Assembly (NCBI GenBank): GCA_001792895.1
Contig: MARA01000011.1
Coordinates: 248,001-312,000, forward strand
Direction of reading: 5' to 3'
DNA from: Lentinus brumalis
Lineage: Eukaryota > Basidiomycota > Agaricomycetes > Polyporales > Polyporaceae
Length of the DNA: 64,000 bases
Part shown: piece by piece, positions 47,482-58,941 of the stretch
Layout of the letters: every line of letters begins with the position of its first letter
Position numbering within the stretch: position 1 is the first letter of the stretch
Made by a program: the position numbers and the translations under genes
The notes under the pieces: model-generated
The model's input: only the letters and a program-made list of their open reading frames with translations
Told to the model about the DNA's origin: nothing
Database searches by the model: none

Positions 47482-48597
47482 ATGGATTCAGAAGACGTAG
47501 TGGACATACCTAGCACGACTCATCCCGGCCTGATACTGAATGCTACTGAAGACGCTTCGCCAAAGGAGAATGAAAGTATCGACGACCATGTTCGAGCGAT
47601 CCAGTTGCCTAACGCGACACAGGAACTTGTAGGTCCCATCTTGTACGTTCAGCTATACGTGTCATACTGCGCACATGCACTGACAACTAATTCTCTCGCT
47701 AGCATTCCCACCGACATCGTCGTCGCTCTCATCCATCGCTGCGACTTCAGACTGCTGGCAAAGTGGCGTGCCACCTGTCACGCTTACTTTGCAGTGGTCG
47801 CAACATCTCTGCGCAGTCGCTACGAGCTCTGCTTGCGGCCCTTCATTGACGACATCGCGACTTTCGACGAGCTGTTGATGCTATACGGTGCCGTCGTGTC
47901 GGGCTCGGTCGCTCTTCAGTACTTCCTCCCAGACGAGACCTGGCACCCAAAGGACCTCGATATCTACGTCCCCGACGACATGTTTGAACGCTTCATCATG
48001 GCCATAACGAACCCTCGGGGGCTGGACTTCACGCTTAGTCCTCACCGTCGCCCCTGGAAGTGCATCGAGCATGGAGAGGAAGCGAGCGCGAGCTCCGACT
48101 CCGAAAGTTCTGATCACGGCGACCTCCCTGTCCCACTCACCGAACCCGTAACGCCCTCCCTATCTGTCGGTATCATCGAGGTCCGTCAGTTCTACACTAC
48201 CCGCGATCGTCGTGTCGATGTCATCCGCGTGGCAAGCAACAACCCGGCGGTCGCCATCAACCGCTTCTGGGCATCCCTGGTTATGAACTTCCTACGTCCA
48301 GACGCGTGCGTATGTGGCTACCCAGACACGACGCTCGCTCGGCGAGGGATGTTGAAGCCTCGGCTCACGCAGCGTGACGGCAAGGCCGTGAGGAAGTACG
48401 AGAGGCGGCGATTCATTCTCACACACGAGACCTGGAGGCGAGGTGCAGAAATTTGGGACGGGCTCTTCTTTGGCTGTCGACGGGCGATGGTCACGTCCTT
48501 CCGACTAAGTGTAGGTGACAAGCTCCCCAAGCTTCCCATCGTATCCACAGATCGGGGCTGGGTAATTGGATCCATGTGGCCGTGGATCACCGGTTAG
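47482..48597 (+). CDS. F-box protein with nucleotidyltransferase-fold domain
   Basis: Start 47482 (MDSEDVVDIPSTTHPGLILN). After a probable 57-nt intron (about 47645-47703) the F-box-like helix set reads FIPTDIVVALIHRCDFRLLA then KWRATCHAYFAVV. Downstream, VVSGSVALQYFLPDETWHPK then DLDIYVPD has the GS...D-x-D arrangement of minimal nucleotidyltransferases, followed by VGIIEVRQFYTTRDRRVDVI and a C-terminal Cys/Arg-rich part ending IGSMWPWITG. About 350 residues. Similar F-box/NTase-like proteins are expanded in mushroom-forming fungi, function unknown. Whether the transferase site is active is uncertain. Confidence 0.6.
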   Translation: MDSEDVVDIPSTTHPGLILNATEDASPKENESIDDHVRAIQLPNATQELVGPILYVQLYVSYCAHALTTNSLASIPTDIVVALIHRCDFRLLAKWRATCHAYFAVVATSLRSRYELCLRPFIDDIATFDELLMLYGAVVSGSVALQYFLPDETWHPKDLDIYVPDDMFERFIMAITNPRGLDFTLSPHRRPWKCIEHGEEASASSDSESSDHGDLPVPLTEPVTPSLSVGIIEVRQFYTTRDRRVDVIRVASNNPAVAINRFWASLVMNFLRPDACVCGYPDTTLARRGMLKPRLTQRDGKAVRKYERRRFILTHETWRRGAEIWDGLFFGCRRAMVTSFRLSVGDKLPKLPIVSTDRGWVIGSMWPWITG

Positions 48598-49501
48598 TGA
48601 TGTTTTCGCCTTACCGACCATATCAACTAACAAATAGCTGTCTTTCTCCACAGAGACCGTATAGAAAACCGATACCGATAGTGCATGAAACCCAGATACG
48701 TCGCTGGTCAGTCTGTGATAGACATTATGCTGCATCTTCCCGTCTATGCATCCTTTTTCCAAGTACGGTCCTCGTCGCGAGTTAAATTTTGCTACATCAT
48801 GTTATATAGTATGACGTCCAGAAAAGCTTCCCTGAGTACTGCCATCGGCGGCGTCTTCCTACTAGATTCACCCCCAGATTGTAAGAGAATCACGATACTC
48901 TTCCCGCCTTTACCCACTCTCTCATGCCTTGTCCTACAGACATCACGCAGCGCGACTGCACCCGCCGTTCCGGACCATCAGAGACGTCAAGACGCAAGCT
49001 TCTATCGGAGCTACCCGTTGCGGCCTAGGCCGATCATAATTGAACTTTGCGAAGATCTGGAGACCCGGATTGTGGACATAGTTCATAAGGGTCCCGCGGT
49101 GACAGCGGCGACCTCGCGAAGCCCGGCAGCAGCACACGCAGAGAACTCATACAGGAAATCGGCTGTTCCAACTGGTCTATGACGGCGACAAGGACCGGAC
49201 CTCTTTTTAAAGTTCAGGGCTTATACAAGTTACAATCTTCTCGCCGACGTCGTCAGTACCCGCCATCCGGACCTGCCCTAGCCTCGTGCTGCAACGAGGC
49301 ATTTCGTCACGATCACTGTAGTCCTTGTCACGGGAAACGCTGCGCGCGGCGACGTGCGCGCCATCAGTATTTAGAGGATATCTTCACCCGCGCAGTGTTC
49401 TCTTCGCCGCCCGCCTGCTGCACGTCTCGTAACCAGCTCCTTGCTTCAACGCAGTTCCGTCCATTGGCGTGAACGTTTCGCTGCTCATCAACACTCTCAC
49501 T
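48598..49501. other. Intergenic, no supported gene
   Basis: About 900 bp. An open frame 48685-49182 has no conserved pattern. The 3' part should hold the promoter of the Zn2Cys6 gene. Confidence 0.4.
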
Positions 49502-51026
49502 ATGGACATGTCCAAACAGTCTCGTCTAGAACTGTTCTACCGTGCCGACCCCAATCCTGGTAAGTTACACATTGTCGCACCATGTAGGCGCATATGCGGC
49601 CTGCTTGTCAGCTAATCTAATTGTTCATAGAACTGAATCTTCCTGTGCTACGCGACCCCGACTCGGTAGTACCCAGGCCTCCTGTATGTCTCGTTCTCCC
49701 GAGGTGTTCTAACTGAACTGCTTAGGAACTTCACTGACGAACTCCATTGACAGCGTCCCATGCCTACCATGACGCATATCGGATACGTCCGGACCAACCG
49801 AATGCAGCGCAAAATCTGCAAACGCTGCCGTGAGAATAACATCCCTGTATGTTTGTTTACACTACATGAGCGTAGCGTACTTCTGAACTTGTATAGTGCG
49901 AAGGACATCCGGAGTTCGCGTGCGATAGCTGCAAACAAGATCGCGAGTATTGCGACGTCTCCGATGACGACACCTTCCTCGGGCATGCCCCTCCCCCGCA
50001 AGTCTTCCCCGCACCTCTCCCTCCCCCCATGCCAATCCTTCCCGCACCTTCTACTCTGCCGATGCCAGTCACAGGAACCGCCGCGCTCTCGGACGCAGGT
50101 CTCTCAGTCGGCGCCATCATGCAGCCTTCGGTAAGCACTGACATAGATGCACACTTCTTCGCTCTTAGTTTCTAACTGTTGTTTACTTTGCACATGTAGG
50201 CTCTCCACCCATCGGTGTCGCGGCACTCACCGAATCGGTCCTCCGACTTCTTCGCTTACGACGCACCAGCAGCACATGCAGTCAGCGTTCCGTCACAACG
50301 GGGACCGACCGGTTCTCGTCCTGCGACCACCTCTCCTGTGTCCGCGCGTGTAGCGAAGCTGCGTCGTAAACAACAGACGACGCCTCCCTCTGCAAGCGCG
50401 CGTATGTACTCCGCAGACACCGCGGAGCCCATATCTGCTTTGTACCCCTTGCCGCCTGTTGAATCGCCCTTCGACACACCCTCGTCTGCCACCGACGCCG
50501 AGCGTGCGGCTGCGGGCAGGGCCGCGCGAATTCTCAAGGCCGAGCAGGAGGCCGCGCGTCTGGGGTTCCGTCGAATTGCACCCGCCACATCTACGCACAC
50601 AGGGTCAGGTGCCGTCTCGTCGACATCCACCGGTGTTTCTCGGTCCTCCCGCTCTTCTGAGGTGTGTTTGGAGTCGTGTTGAAGAGAGAATCATTGATGT
50701 ACTCACAGTGTCTCCGCTGTTCAGACCGGGAGTATGTCGCGTACGCACGCGCGCAGCAGACGACGGGGAGCAAGCACGTCGATTCAGCAGAACGCGAACG
50801 ACGCCAACAGAGAGAGGTATGGCGGACGCTCGCAGCGGTGCCGGCTAAGTCTGATACACTCTTCTCAAACAGGATCTCGTCGTCATCGGTGCGATCGCAC
50901 CCTTACCATTCCCAGCAACTTGATGGACGCCGATCAGCAGCTGCCGTTGACGACTATATTGAAGCGGACCTCCAATGGTACGCTCAGCAAGGACCCGGGA
51001 TGAGTTCGGAGCCTGGCGCTGGGTAA
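49502..51026 (+). CDS. Zn(II)2Cys6-type DNA-binding protein
   Basis: Start 49502 (MDMSKQSRLELFYRADPNPE). Three short introns later the sequence reads ICKRCRENNIP|CEGHPEFACDSC|KQDREYC: six cysteines spaced C-x2-C-x6-C-x7-C-x2-C-x6-C, the binuclear zinc cluster of fungal transcription factors. An intron falls exactly before the third Cys. The rest is Pro/Ser/Ala-rich and disordered, with a short charged helix (RAARILKAEQEAARLGFRRI) and C-terminus DDYIEADLQWYAQQGPG. No fungal-specific middle homology domain is seen, so about 390 residues makes a small member. Nuclear role inferred from the cluster only. Confidence 0.68.
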
Positions 51027-51770
51027 GACGCTACACTCCTACATGACGCAATTACTGACACGATGTTGCCCGCCTGTCAGGCCATCTTCCGAACGTACTT
51101 CTGACTGAAGTCAAGTGTGAGACATGGTCTCAAACGTTCACATCTTGGAGGGCGCTCCGCATACACTTCTTGGCTTTCACGTCATATCAAGCTCGTAGTC
51201 TTAGGAATTTCCCTGCAATGTAACTCTCACTACCATAGTCGTACTTAAGCCGCATGTCCTGCAGACCCGACGATCGTTGTAAATAGATTATTCTTGGGTT
51301 CGAAAGCAGCGATCACTGCGTACCGCTGTGAATTGTGAAGATGAGTGATGGCCATGCGCGACGGTTATTCTAAACATTTAATGTATTCGCTCGATGTCGG
51401 CCTAATAACAAGCGAGCAGAGGAGAGCTACAAGATAGATGCGGCACGTCTCTCTCATGAGCTCACTTATGCACGTCTCATTATACGCTCAATTCTGAGAA
51501 CTATCGAGATTACGAGTAACTTCTTCCTCGCCACTCACATATTCTGTCAACAGAACCCGAGCCAGCCCTAAAAGCAAGCACCATACACATATAATCAAGG
51601 CGTCGTGACTTCTCCGGAACTGCGGCAAGACACATACTGTACACTTCATACAACGCCTCCATAGTTACGCTGCGAGACTGAGCTCCACGCCTCCGAATCA
51701 TGTTGATACACCCGTCCGACCTCCGCCTCATGTTGATACACCCGTCCGACCTCCACACTCGCACCGTTCC
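51027..51770. other. Intergenic, convergent 3' ends
   Basis: No gene recognised. Near 51700-51755 there is a short duplication of TGTTGATACACCCGTCCGAC. Confidence 0.45.
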
Positions 51771-53453
51771 CTACTTCCCATGCCGACCACTACGACGAGT
51801 CTTCCCACCGCCTCGCGTGACTCGCTCAAGAGAGCGCGCGGAAGGCCGAACACCGTCATTTGCAAAGTCCTCGGCAGAGCGTCCCTTGCGCTTCTTCGAC
51901 ATGGCCGACAGGGACCCACCATCATAGGTCTCCACTCCAAACGCGTCCGCTATGGTAGATGCACCGGACACAGTAGAGCCGGAGCTACTGGACACGCTGT
52001 CGTCGAGAAGCTCCATGTCGTGAGAAGCAGCATCGAGGATGACGTACGACAGCATGGACTCGTCGTCGTCGACGTCCATCTCTGAGGTAGAGCTGTCCCC
52101 TCCGCGAGCGTGGAGCTCGTCATCGGGTTCTTCTTCTTCGAAGGCCGGGTCTTCTCCGGATTCCTCGGCAATGTCGTCCACCAAGAAATCTTCGCCCGAG
52201 CCATTCGCGAGGAGCTCTTCCTCGGGCGCGTCACGCACATTCTCAGCAAGGAGCTCGTCGTCCCCTTCCAGTTCGGCAATATCCTCGGTCGAAGGGGGAG
52301 CGGCGACGGCGGGTCCCGTCCCATGCTTCGCCTCAGGACGTTTCCCTGCGCGCACGTCCGCTCTTGCTGCCTGTTCAGCTAGCAACTCCGTGAGTGTCGC
52401 CCGACTAAAAAGCAAACGGACAACTTACCGTCGATAACAATCCCAATGGGCAGAGCGCCCGCCTCATCATTGACATCCACAGCAGCGAGCGAATATGTCA
52501 ACTGATAGACATCTCGGTTCGCGTGCTGCACGCGTATGACATGAGACAGCATAGGGACCGGTCCCCAATCCTCTCGATCTTCGACGTAAGTGATGCCGAA
52601 CACCAAGCTGACGACGTCTCCATACTCCAACTGGGGAGGGAAACAGTTGCCGATGAGCTCCAGGCGGCCGTCCTGCAAGCCACAGACCATCGGGCGCACG
52701 GGGTTTGCACGATAAGTCTTGGATTTGCGATGTGCAGCGGCGACCCATTCGTGGACACCAGAAGGAGGCTCTGGCCGACCACCTCTAGCCTCGCACGTCA
52801 GGAACATGGGAGTGCGGAACCAGTAGCGCAAGTGCCATGTGCTTCCATTTTGCCACTCCCGTCGGGCGACTTCGCGCGTGTTGAATCCAGGGACACTTTG
52901 CATGTGCGCATCCATCAACTGCGTTACAATAAGCATGTACACGAGGACCGGAAGCTTCCCAGAAAATTACACACCGTCTGCAACTCCCAGATCTCCTTGT
53001 CATTGAAGGTCTCGATTGCGTAAGAGTACGCAGCCTTGTATCCTGCATATCGAGCGCTGAGCGGAAGTTAGTTCGATCACATACACGGGACAAGCAACAC
53101 CAAATACTCACACACGCCCCTCGTCCAGGCTAGCCGGCACCGGTGCCTTGCCCCACACAAAATTGCCGGTTTCGTAGGGATCCGCTTCCGAGAAAACACC
53201 GGCGTATACAAAGATCGCCGGCGCCGACGTCCCAGGGCGGCAGAACTAGAGACACATAAGTGATTAGTCGGTTTCCACGTGTCAAGAGCGGCTTACTCAC
53301 CACCCAGTCTGACTTGCGCGTGGTAGACTGTCGAACTTCGACAAGCTCGTCGCCAGTTCCAAGCGACCGCACCGCGTCGGCGAACGGGATCTCTACCGGG
53401 CGGTAGCGATGTTCTTTCCACGTCGACAGCGCGTTCAAAGTAGATTGATCCAT
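51771..53453 (-). CDS. Unrecognised protein with acidic then basic C-terminus
   Basis: Start 53453 (MDQSTLNALSTWKEHRYRPV). Exons join in frame through FCRPGTSAPAIFVYAGVFSE, ARYAGYKAAYSYAIETFNDK and LMDAHMQSVPGFNTREVARR to a compact folded-looking part (NPVRPMVCGLQDGRLELIGN, GDVVSLVFGITYVEDRED). After a 51-nt intron comes an acidic tract (EDIAELEGDDELLAENV) and a basic end with KKRKGRS and KTRRSGRHGK, nuclear-signal-like. About 470 residues. I do not know the family; the layout (folded domain, acidic tract, basic tail) suggests a nuclear or chromatin role, which is inference. Confidence 0.6.
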
Positions 53454-54286
53454 TTCGAAGAGTAGGAAAGAATCGACCTCTTGAACACAGAAGCACTTCT
53501 GTGCGCGCAGCGCCCTTCCAGCCCTTATTTATACTGCTTTGTATGAGCGCCTTCCGCTGGAACCCACGGGTCACGATGTCCTTCAATCTAGTGAGTAACG
53601 CACATTCTCCTACTGCCCATCTATTCTCTAGCAATACTTGCCGTTCGTCGTATGTTCTCTCAATATGGCAGAACTGGCACTGTCGGATCATACAGACACA
53701 GCATAGCGCCTAGTCTACGTCATATACCGCTTTCCAACTCTACTGCCATCACTGTCAAGACTGCAACTAGCAATCGCCTTTCATGCAGATCGGAAACATA
53801 TCATCGCAATCGCTTCTTCCGCCTCGCTAGATGCAATCTGATACACCGCCTTCCCTGTCCGATGTAAGTAGCCCCTTGTCGATCTCATCATGCACAAGCT
53901 TAGCCAGTGCGACAGCATCTGTCGTCCCGCGACACACTTGCGTTGCCCAGCAGCGATCTCACGTCACGGTAGTGAGCAGTGATTTGTGACGACATGGTTA
54001 GGTTCTAACGAACCTCATACACGCCCTGTCAAATAGTTCATCCGTTCACGTCCTTCGTATCCATCCAGAACGTCTCAGGAAGTCCGTAGCAGTCACACAC
54101 GCCCCTGTACATACGTATCTCATCTGACACGCTTGACATTGTTAGACTGCAACGCGTTCACAAACGGACCGGTGCGTCCCATCACGAGAACACCCAGCGG
54201 CGTACGTTACAACTCCCCCCCTTAACCTCCTCAACCGCACGCATATCACCCGTATATTCTGTCGAGAGCAAGTTCGACTCGCGCAA
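53454..54286. other. Divergent intergenic region
   Basis: About 830 bp between two outward-facing genes. No repeat or RNA gene recognised. Confidence 0.4.
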
Positions 54287-55019
54287 ATGCCATCGAAGAA
54301 TCGTTCGCCACGTCAGCGTCGTGCCCCTACTAAGGTACGCGACCCACGTCCTCGAAGCAAACATTCTTCCTAAACTGGGAGTCCTTCCCACCTAGCAGCG
54401 CCTTCGAGGAAACGCTCGAGACTTGACCGACTGGAAGGAGCATCTTGCGGAGCATATCACAGATGTAAGCACATAAGACCCAACACTCGTCCTCCAATTC
54501 ACACGAGAGGCGAGAACTGACGTTGCTTAGAACCCAGACTTTCGACTGGTGACAGGAATACTCTACCCCGCCGCAATGCTCCGTGCACGCAGCATCTGTC
54601 TGCCCGTTTTAGTCCAGCGCGACGACGACCCGCTGGCAGCAGGCTGGGTTAGAGATGTTCATATCGGGCCATGGTTTCCGCACGGGGCCACCTTCACTCA
54701 AGTCCATATGTTTCCGGGCACCAGGGCGGAACTCACAAACGACTACACTATTGTCACTACGGCACAGACATGTCACGCCCCTTTGAACCAGTCAATCCAA
54801 GCCTGCATGCAGCTTGCATTCAGAGGAAACGTGTTGGTCTTACGCCATGGACAGCGTCATCCGCTGATAGCTACAAACGTCCACTACGCAGAACGCGGCC
54901 TCATCCAGCAAGTCGTGCAACAGTAAGTCAACCACTCATCTGTACAGAATCATCCTAACGTATGATACAGCGAACTGCAGGAACGCATCCGCCGCCGCCG
55001 CCACCGCCGATCATCGTAA
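54287..55019 (+). CDS. Unrecognised small protein, four exons
   Basis: Start 54287 (MPSKNRSPRQRRAPTK), then RLRGNARDLTDWKEHLAEHI, NPDFRLVTGILYPAAMLRAR and GWVRDVHIGPWFPHGATFTQ, ending in a strongly basic ELQERIRRRRHRRSS. Introns have clean GT-AG ends and keep frame. About 190 residues. No domain I can name. The long hydrophilic-to-compact pattern is loosely like the C-terminal half of the MYND protein at 38.7 kb, but that is only an impression. Confidence 0.5.
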
Positions 55020-55743
55020 GCACAAGCAATGTGCTTCAATCATGCTTGCATCGATCATTATGTACTAGTAATAACCCACTTTCCTACGAGCACCAGAAGT
55101 TGTCGCAAACACACTGTAACTGATACGCGTAAATCCTCTCTTCTATGCAGCAATAATTGTCCGCACCGGCGCCCGTCAAACGCGTCATATTCACCCAAAC
55201 GAGGCACTTTCTCCGTCCGGACACGCCCATTCATACCCGCATGATATTCGAGGGTGCATATGACCAGACCGTATGACCTCAAACTTTGTCAACCGCGTCT
55301 CGTCCTGACTGACATGTCTCCACAGAGGATCTGATCTGCAGTTCAAGCACAGCCTCCTATCCGATCCGACGTGCACGATCGCTTCTTCGATCCTCCTCCC
55401 CCTATTGAAGTTGCCCCGCCACTACCGCACGATCTATACTCCGTTGAGGATCTTCAGATGCATGCCAATGCTGTACACCGGTCCGAGGCGCTGTCCAGAA
55501 CTCCGAGTAAGACAGACATGCGTGAAGACCCTCTCCGTGTCCGCACACTCCAGGTCCCACTCTCCCGCTCCTCTTCCCTCTCTTCCCAAGACTGTCCCGT
55601 CTACTAAGTACGAGGGCGACGTGATTGTGCAAATACCCACGTCTTCCTCTCCTCGCGCCACACTTCTCCCACCCCGTCGCTGCAACGAGTTATTTTGTCT
55701 TCGTCTCCGCAGCCATCAACCTCAGGACCGCTAGCACGTCGCC
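55020..55743. other. Intergenic before the R1-like gene
   Basis: About 720 bp. Pyrimidine-rich on the plus strand near 55570-55680, as in fungal promoters. I see no ACGCGT box. No other feature. Confidence 0.4.
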
Positions 55744-58700
55744 ATGAATCCTGCCATGCCCGATACCTTAGTTGCAAAGAAAGGTAAATTCGTCTCCGTA
55801 GTCGTACCAGTGTATACGTGACACGCCTACTGATGCCTCTGCGCAGATGGGTACGTTGCCGACATACTAGTGTACTCACAGAGCTGACGCTACCACAGTC
55901 GGTTGCAGCCCTTCAAACGAGAAAAGGCAATGTCATCTTCTTTATACACGGTTCTACGTCCTCTGACCGTCGCTATGTACCTCTGCTCCCGTTACATATA
56001 CAGCTTGAGCATTCCATCCGCGCCGTAGGTGCCTGTAGACCGCAGCGACGGGCGACGGTTCTAACTGTTCTCGCAGCTCGCGTGGGATCTGGACTGTTAC
56101 ATCCTCGACATACCCACGTACGCTAAGTACCTACACCGATCGCTGCTACGTATCTTACTCTCTCTTCCACAGTCTCGTGAATATGATAGGTGCAAGCATG
56201 ACTCTTGTAATTTCGTCTCATGACCTTCTGGTAAGTGCGTAGACGTTGCTTGACAGATGCGCTCTAATCTTCACTCTGTATCAAGCTCCACTCCGCTGTC
56301 ACCGTCGCTGCTTCGTCCACAAGACACCCCCACTTCTCGTCTCTCGCCAGCCGTCTGTTCATTGTATCCATCCATAACATCACGCCGAAACTATTTTCAA
56401 CGTGGGTTTCCGCACACGGAGAAGGTATATCTGATTCGTCTCAAACTGTGGAGGTTCTCAACGCTCCGTTGGACAGGTCTGCATGGTGCATTCAACACAG
56501 ACTTCGTACTTCTTGTCCAGCATTATGCCTCCCAATTGGATAGCGCCATCGTACACTCGCGTGACTTCCTGTTTTCTTAGTACGTTGTCTCTCATCCCTT
56601 TACACGCACGTTTCTCAGTCAACTGTCCTTTGCAGCCCATCCGTACGAACCTTGGCGAACACGTACCTACTCCGACGTGAGGGGCAAGTCATTGAACGAC
56701 CCCAGTTCATGTACATGCGCGTCGCGCTCGCTGCCCATGGATACAACCTCGAAATGGTTCTGCAGACATACGACGCGCTCTCCCGACACCTATTCACCCC
56801 CGCGTCCCCGGTGCTCTTCAACGCCGGTTCATGGACTCGCAACTTCGCATCATGCTTTCTCTATCATCCAGACGTATCCAACCTGTCGTCGCAGCTACGG
56901 AGTGTCGGCGATCTAGATACCTTCTGGCTCGCAGACGGCGGCATTGGTCTATCGCTAGGAGGAGTACCTGCCAAGACGTAAGCTGTTGAGATCTTATTCT
57001 AATCAACATAACTTATGTCGTTCACAGCTCAGGATCGTATCCTCAGCCTGGCGTTATGGCGCTGTTGCGAGTGTATGACGCTCATGCCCAGTACACCAGC
57101 CTTTGCCGAGCAAAGCGACCATCCACCATAACGGTTCATCTTCCAATTTGGCACGCGGACGTACGTGCATTCGTTCTTTCTCGCACGAACTATGCCCACC
57201 GCACATGGGTGTGGCACGTGTATCCCAGCGTGTTCATCCCCGACATCTTGTGAGTATCGTGAATATCCTCGTCTATCAGTTCTGACCTCTATCCACTGCT
57301 GTCAGCATGCGCCGTCTGCGAGAGGGGGATACTTGGACGCTCTTCGATCCGCAGGACGTCCCACTGCTCCTCTCCACGTACGGCGACGAGTTTACTGAGG
57401 CATACGAACATTACGAGCAAACGGCAATCATTACCCACGTGGTGTCCGCCCTGGAGCTGTGGAACATAATTTGTCGCGCACAGCAGGAGTCCGGGACCCC
57501 TTTCATCATGTATCCAGATGCGATCAACAGTAAGTTTCCAACAACTATCGCCGCTCATTCGCTCTCTCATTTGGGCTCACAGAGAAGAACAATCAGTCTC
57601 ATATGGGCATGATCCGAACGTCCAACTTGTGCACCGAAATCGTACAATACTCGTCTCCTGAACACACTGCAGTTTGCACCCTGGCATCCATCGCTCTCCC
57701 TCGCTTTGTTCGCCCAGGAGTGTCGTTCGACTTCGACGGACTGCACAGCGTGGCACGACTCGCCGTACTCACCATCAACAACCTCATAGACCGCAACGAC
57801 TATCCGACAGAAGCCACCCGACGTTCCGCCCTCGATACCCGCGCGATAGGGATTGGAACGCAAGGCCTTGCCGATGTCTTCATGGCTTCTAGTATGGCGT
57901 TCGGTTCTCCACCCGCTCGTGCGCTCAACCGCGAGATCTTCGAATGCATCTACCACGCTACATACGAAGCCAGCTGCGACCTCGCTCAGAGGGATGGCCC
58001 GTACCCGCTCTTCACGGGTTCTCCCGCGGAGCGAGGCATACTGCAGCACCACATGTGGGACAACACCCTGTTGTCGGGACGCTACGACTTCGACGAATTG
58101 GCGGACCGCATCAAATGCCACGGGCTTCGGAACTCCATGCTGACTGCGCAGATGCCTACGGCGTCTACTGCCAAAATCCTGGGCAATTTCGACTCTGTAG
58201 AGCCGTACACTAGGTATGTGACGAGCACCATACGCTCAGTATGACAACGTCGCTGACCATAAGCTCCTCGCCTCATCAGCAATGTCATTGCGCATCGAAT
58301 CCTCAGCGGCGTCTACGTCGAGTTCTGCCCCTGGCTGGTATACGAACTCACACATCGGGGTTTGTGGACGGAAGAGACTCGCGTTGACATTCTGCGTCAT
58401 CACGGTAAGCTGGTGATGTCGCATAAAGACGCATGAATGTTCAGTCTGTAACTGGATGCTTTGCAGGCTCCGTTCAAGAGATAGCGTCCATCCCGGACGA
58501 CGTCAAAGCCGTCTTCCTGACGTCGTGGGAGATCGACCCTAAGGTTGTGATAGACATGGCCGGCGACCGCGCCCCATTCATTGACCAGACCCAGTCGATG
58601 TCTCTCAGTGTTCAATTCCCGACGCCTGATCTCTTAGTAGGTAACAGGATGTACTTGGTGTCGTTCTACGCTGATGATCATCTATCTCCCAGCTGGACCT

Positions 58701-58941
58701 TCAGCTCCGAGCGTGGGAGCAGGGGTTGAAGACGGGGCTATACTACCTTCGGACACGCGCTCCTACAAACCCGCTTCTCTTCGGCGTCGGATACGCAGCG
58801 CCGCAAATCGTCAGCGTCCCGCCGGTGCTGGAGACAGTACCCGAAGAAGGAGAAGATACGGAAGAAGACGAGCCAGGCGATGAAGAAGGACAAGATCGGG
58901 CCACCGAACCAGCACCCGAGTGCGAATCATGCAGCGCCTGA
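55744..58941 (+). CDS. Divergent ribonucleotide reductase large subunit (R1) paralogue
   Basis: From 56077 my exons (56077-56117, 56173-56230, 56286-56424, 56477-56579, 56636-56977, 57028-57249, 57306-57529, 57583-58213, 58280-58404, 58467-58636, 58693-58941) join in frame to 767 residues. Upstream, an ATP-cone start is visible (MNPAMPDTLVAKK at 55744, DGRLQPFKRE near 55900) but one join is unresolved. Catalytic parts are present: Cys in FASCFLY, SNLCTEIVQYSS then AVCTLASIAL (N, C, E and second redox C), GIGTQGLADVF, MPTASTAKILGN, the YY pair in TGLYYLRT and a C-terminal CESCSA. Odd: the specificity loops differ (loop 1 shortened to SGSYPQPGVMALLRVY; TSLCRAKRPS replaces canonical DQGGNKRPG), and the total is about 800 residues versus nearly 890. 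Probably partners the R2-like gene at 34.9 kb. Confidence 0.88.

Noticed and set aside
48685..49182. 165-codon open frame as a gene
   Set aside because: Composition looks random and no splice structure supports it.
34920..58941. Endogenised giant-virus fragment (RNR1, RNR2, MYND, F-box, kinase together)
   Set aside because: Such gene sets occur in large DNA viruses, but here every gene has many short spliceosomal introns, and no capsid, polymerase or packaging gene is seen. Fungal paralogues fit better.
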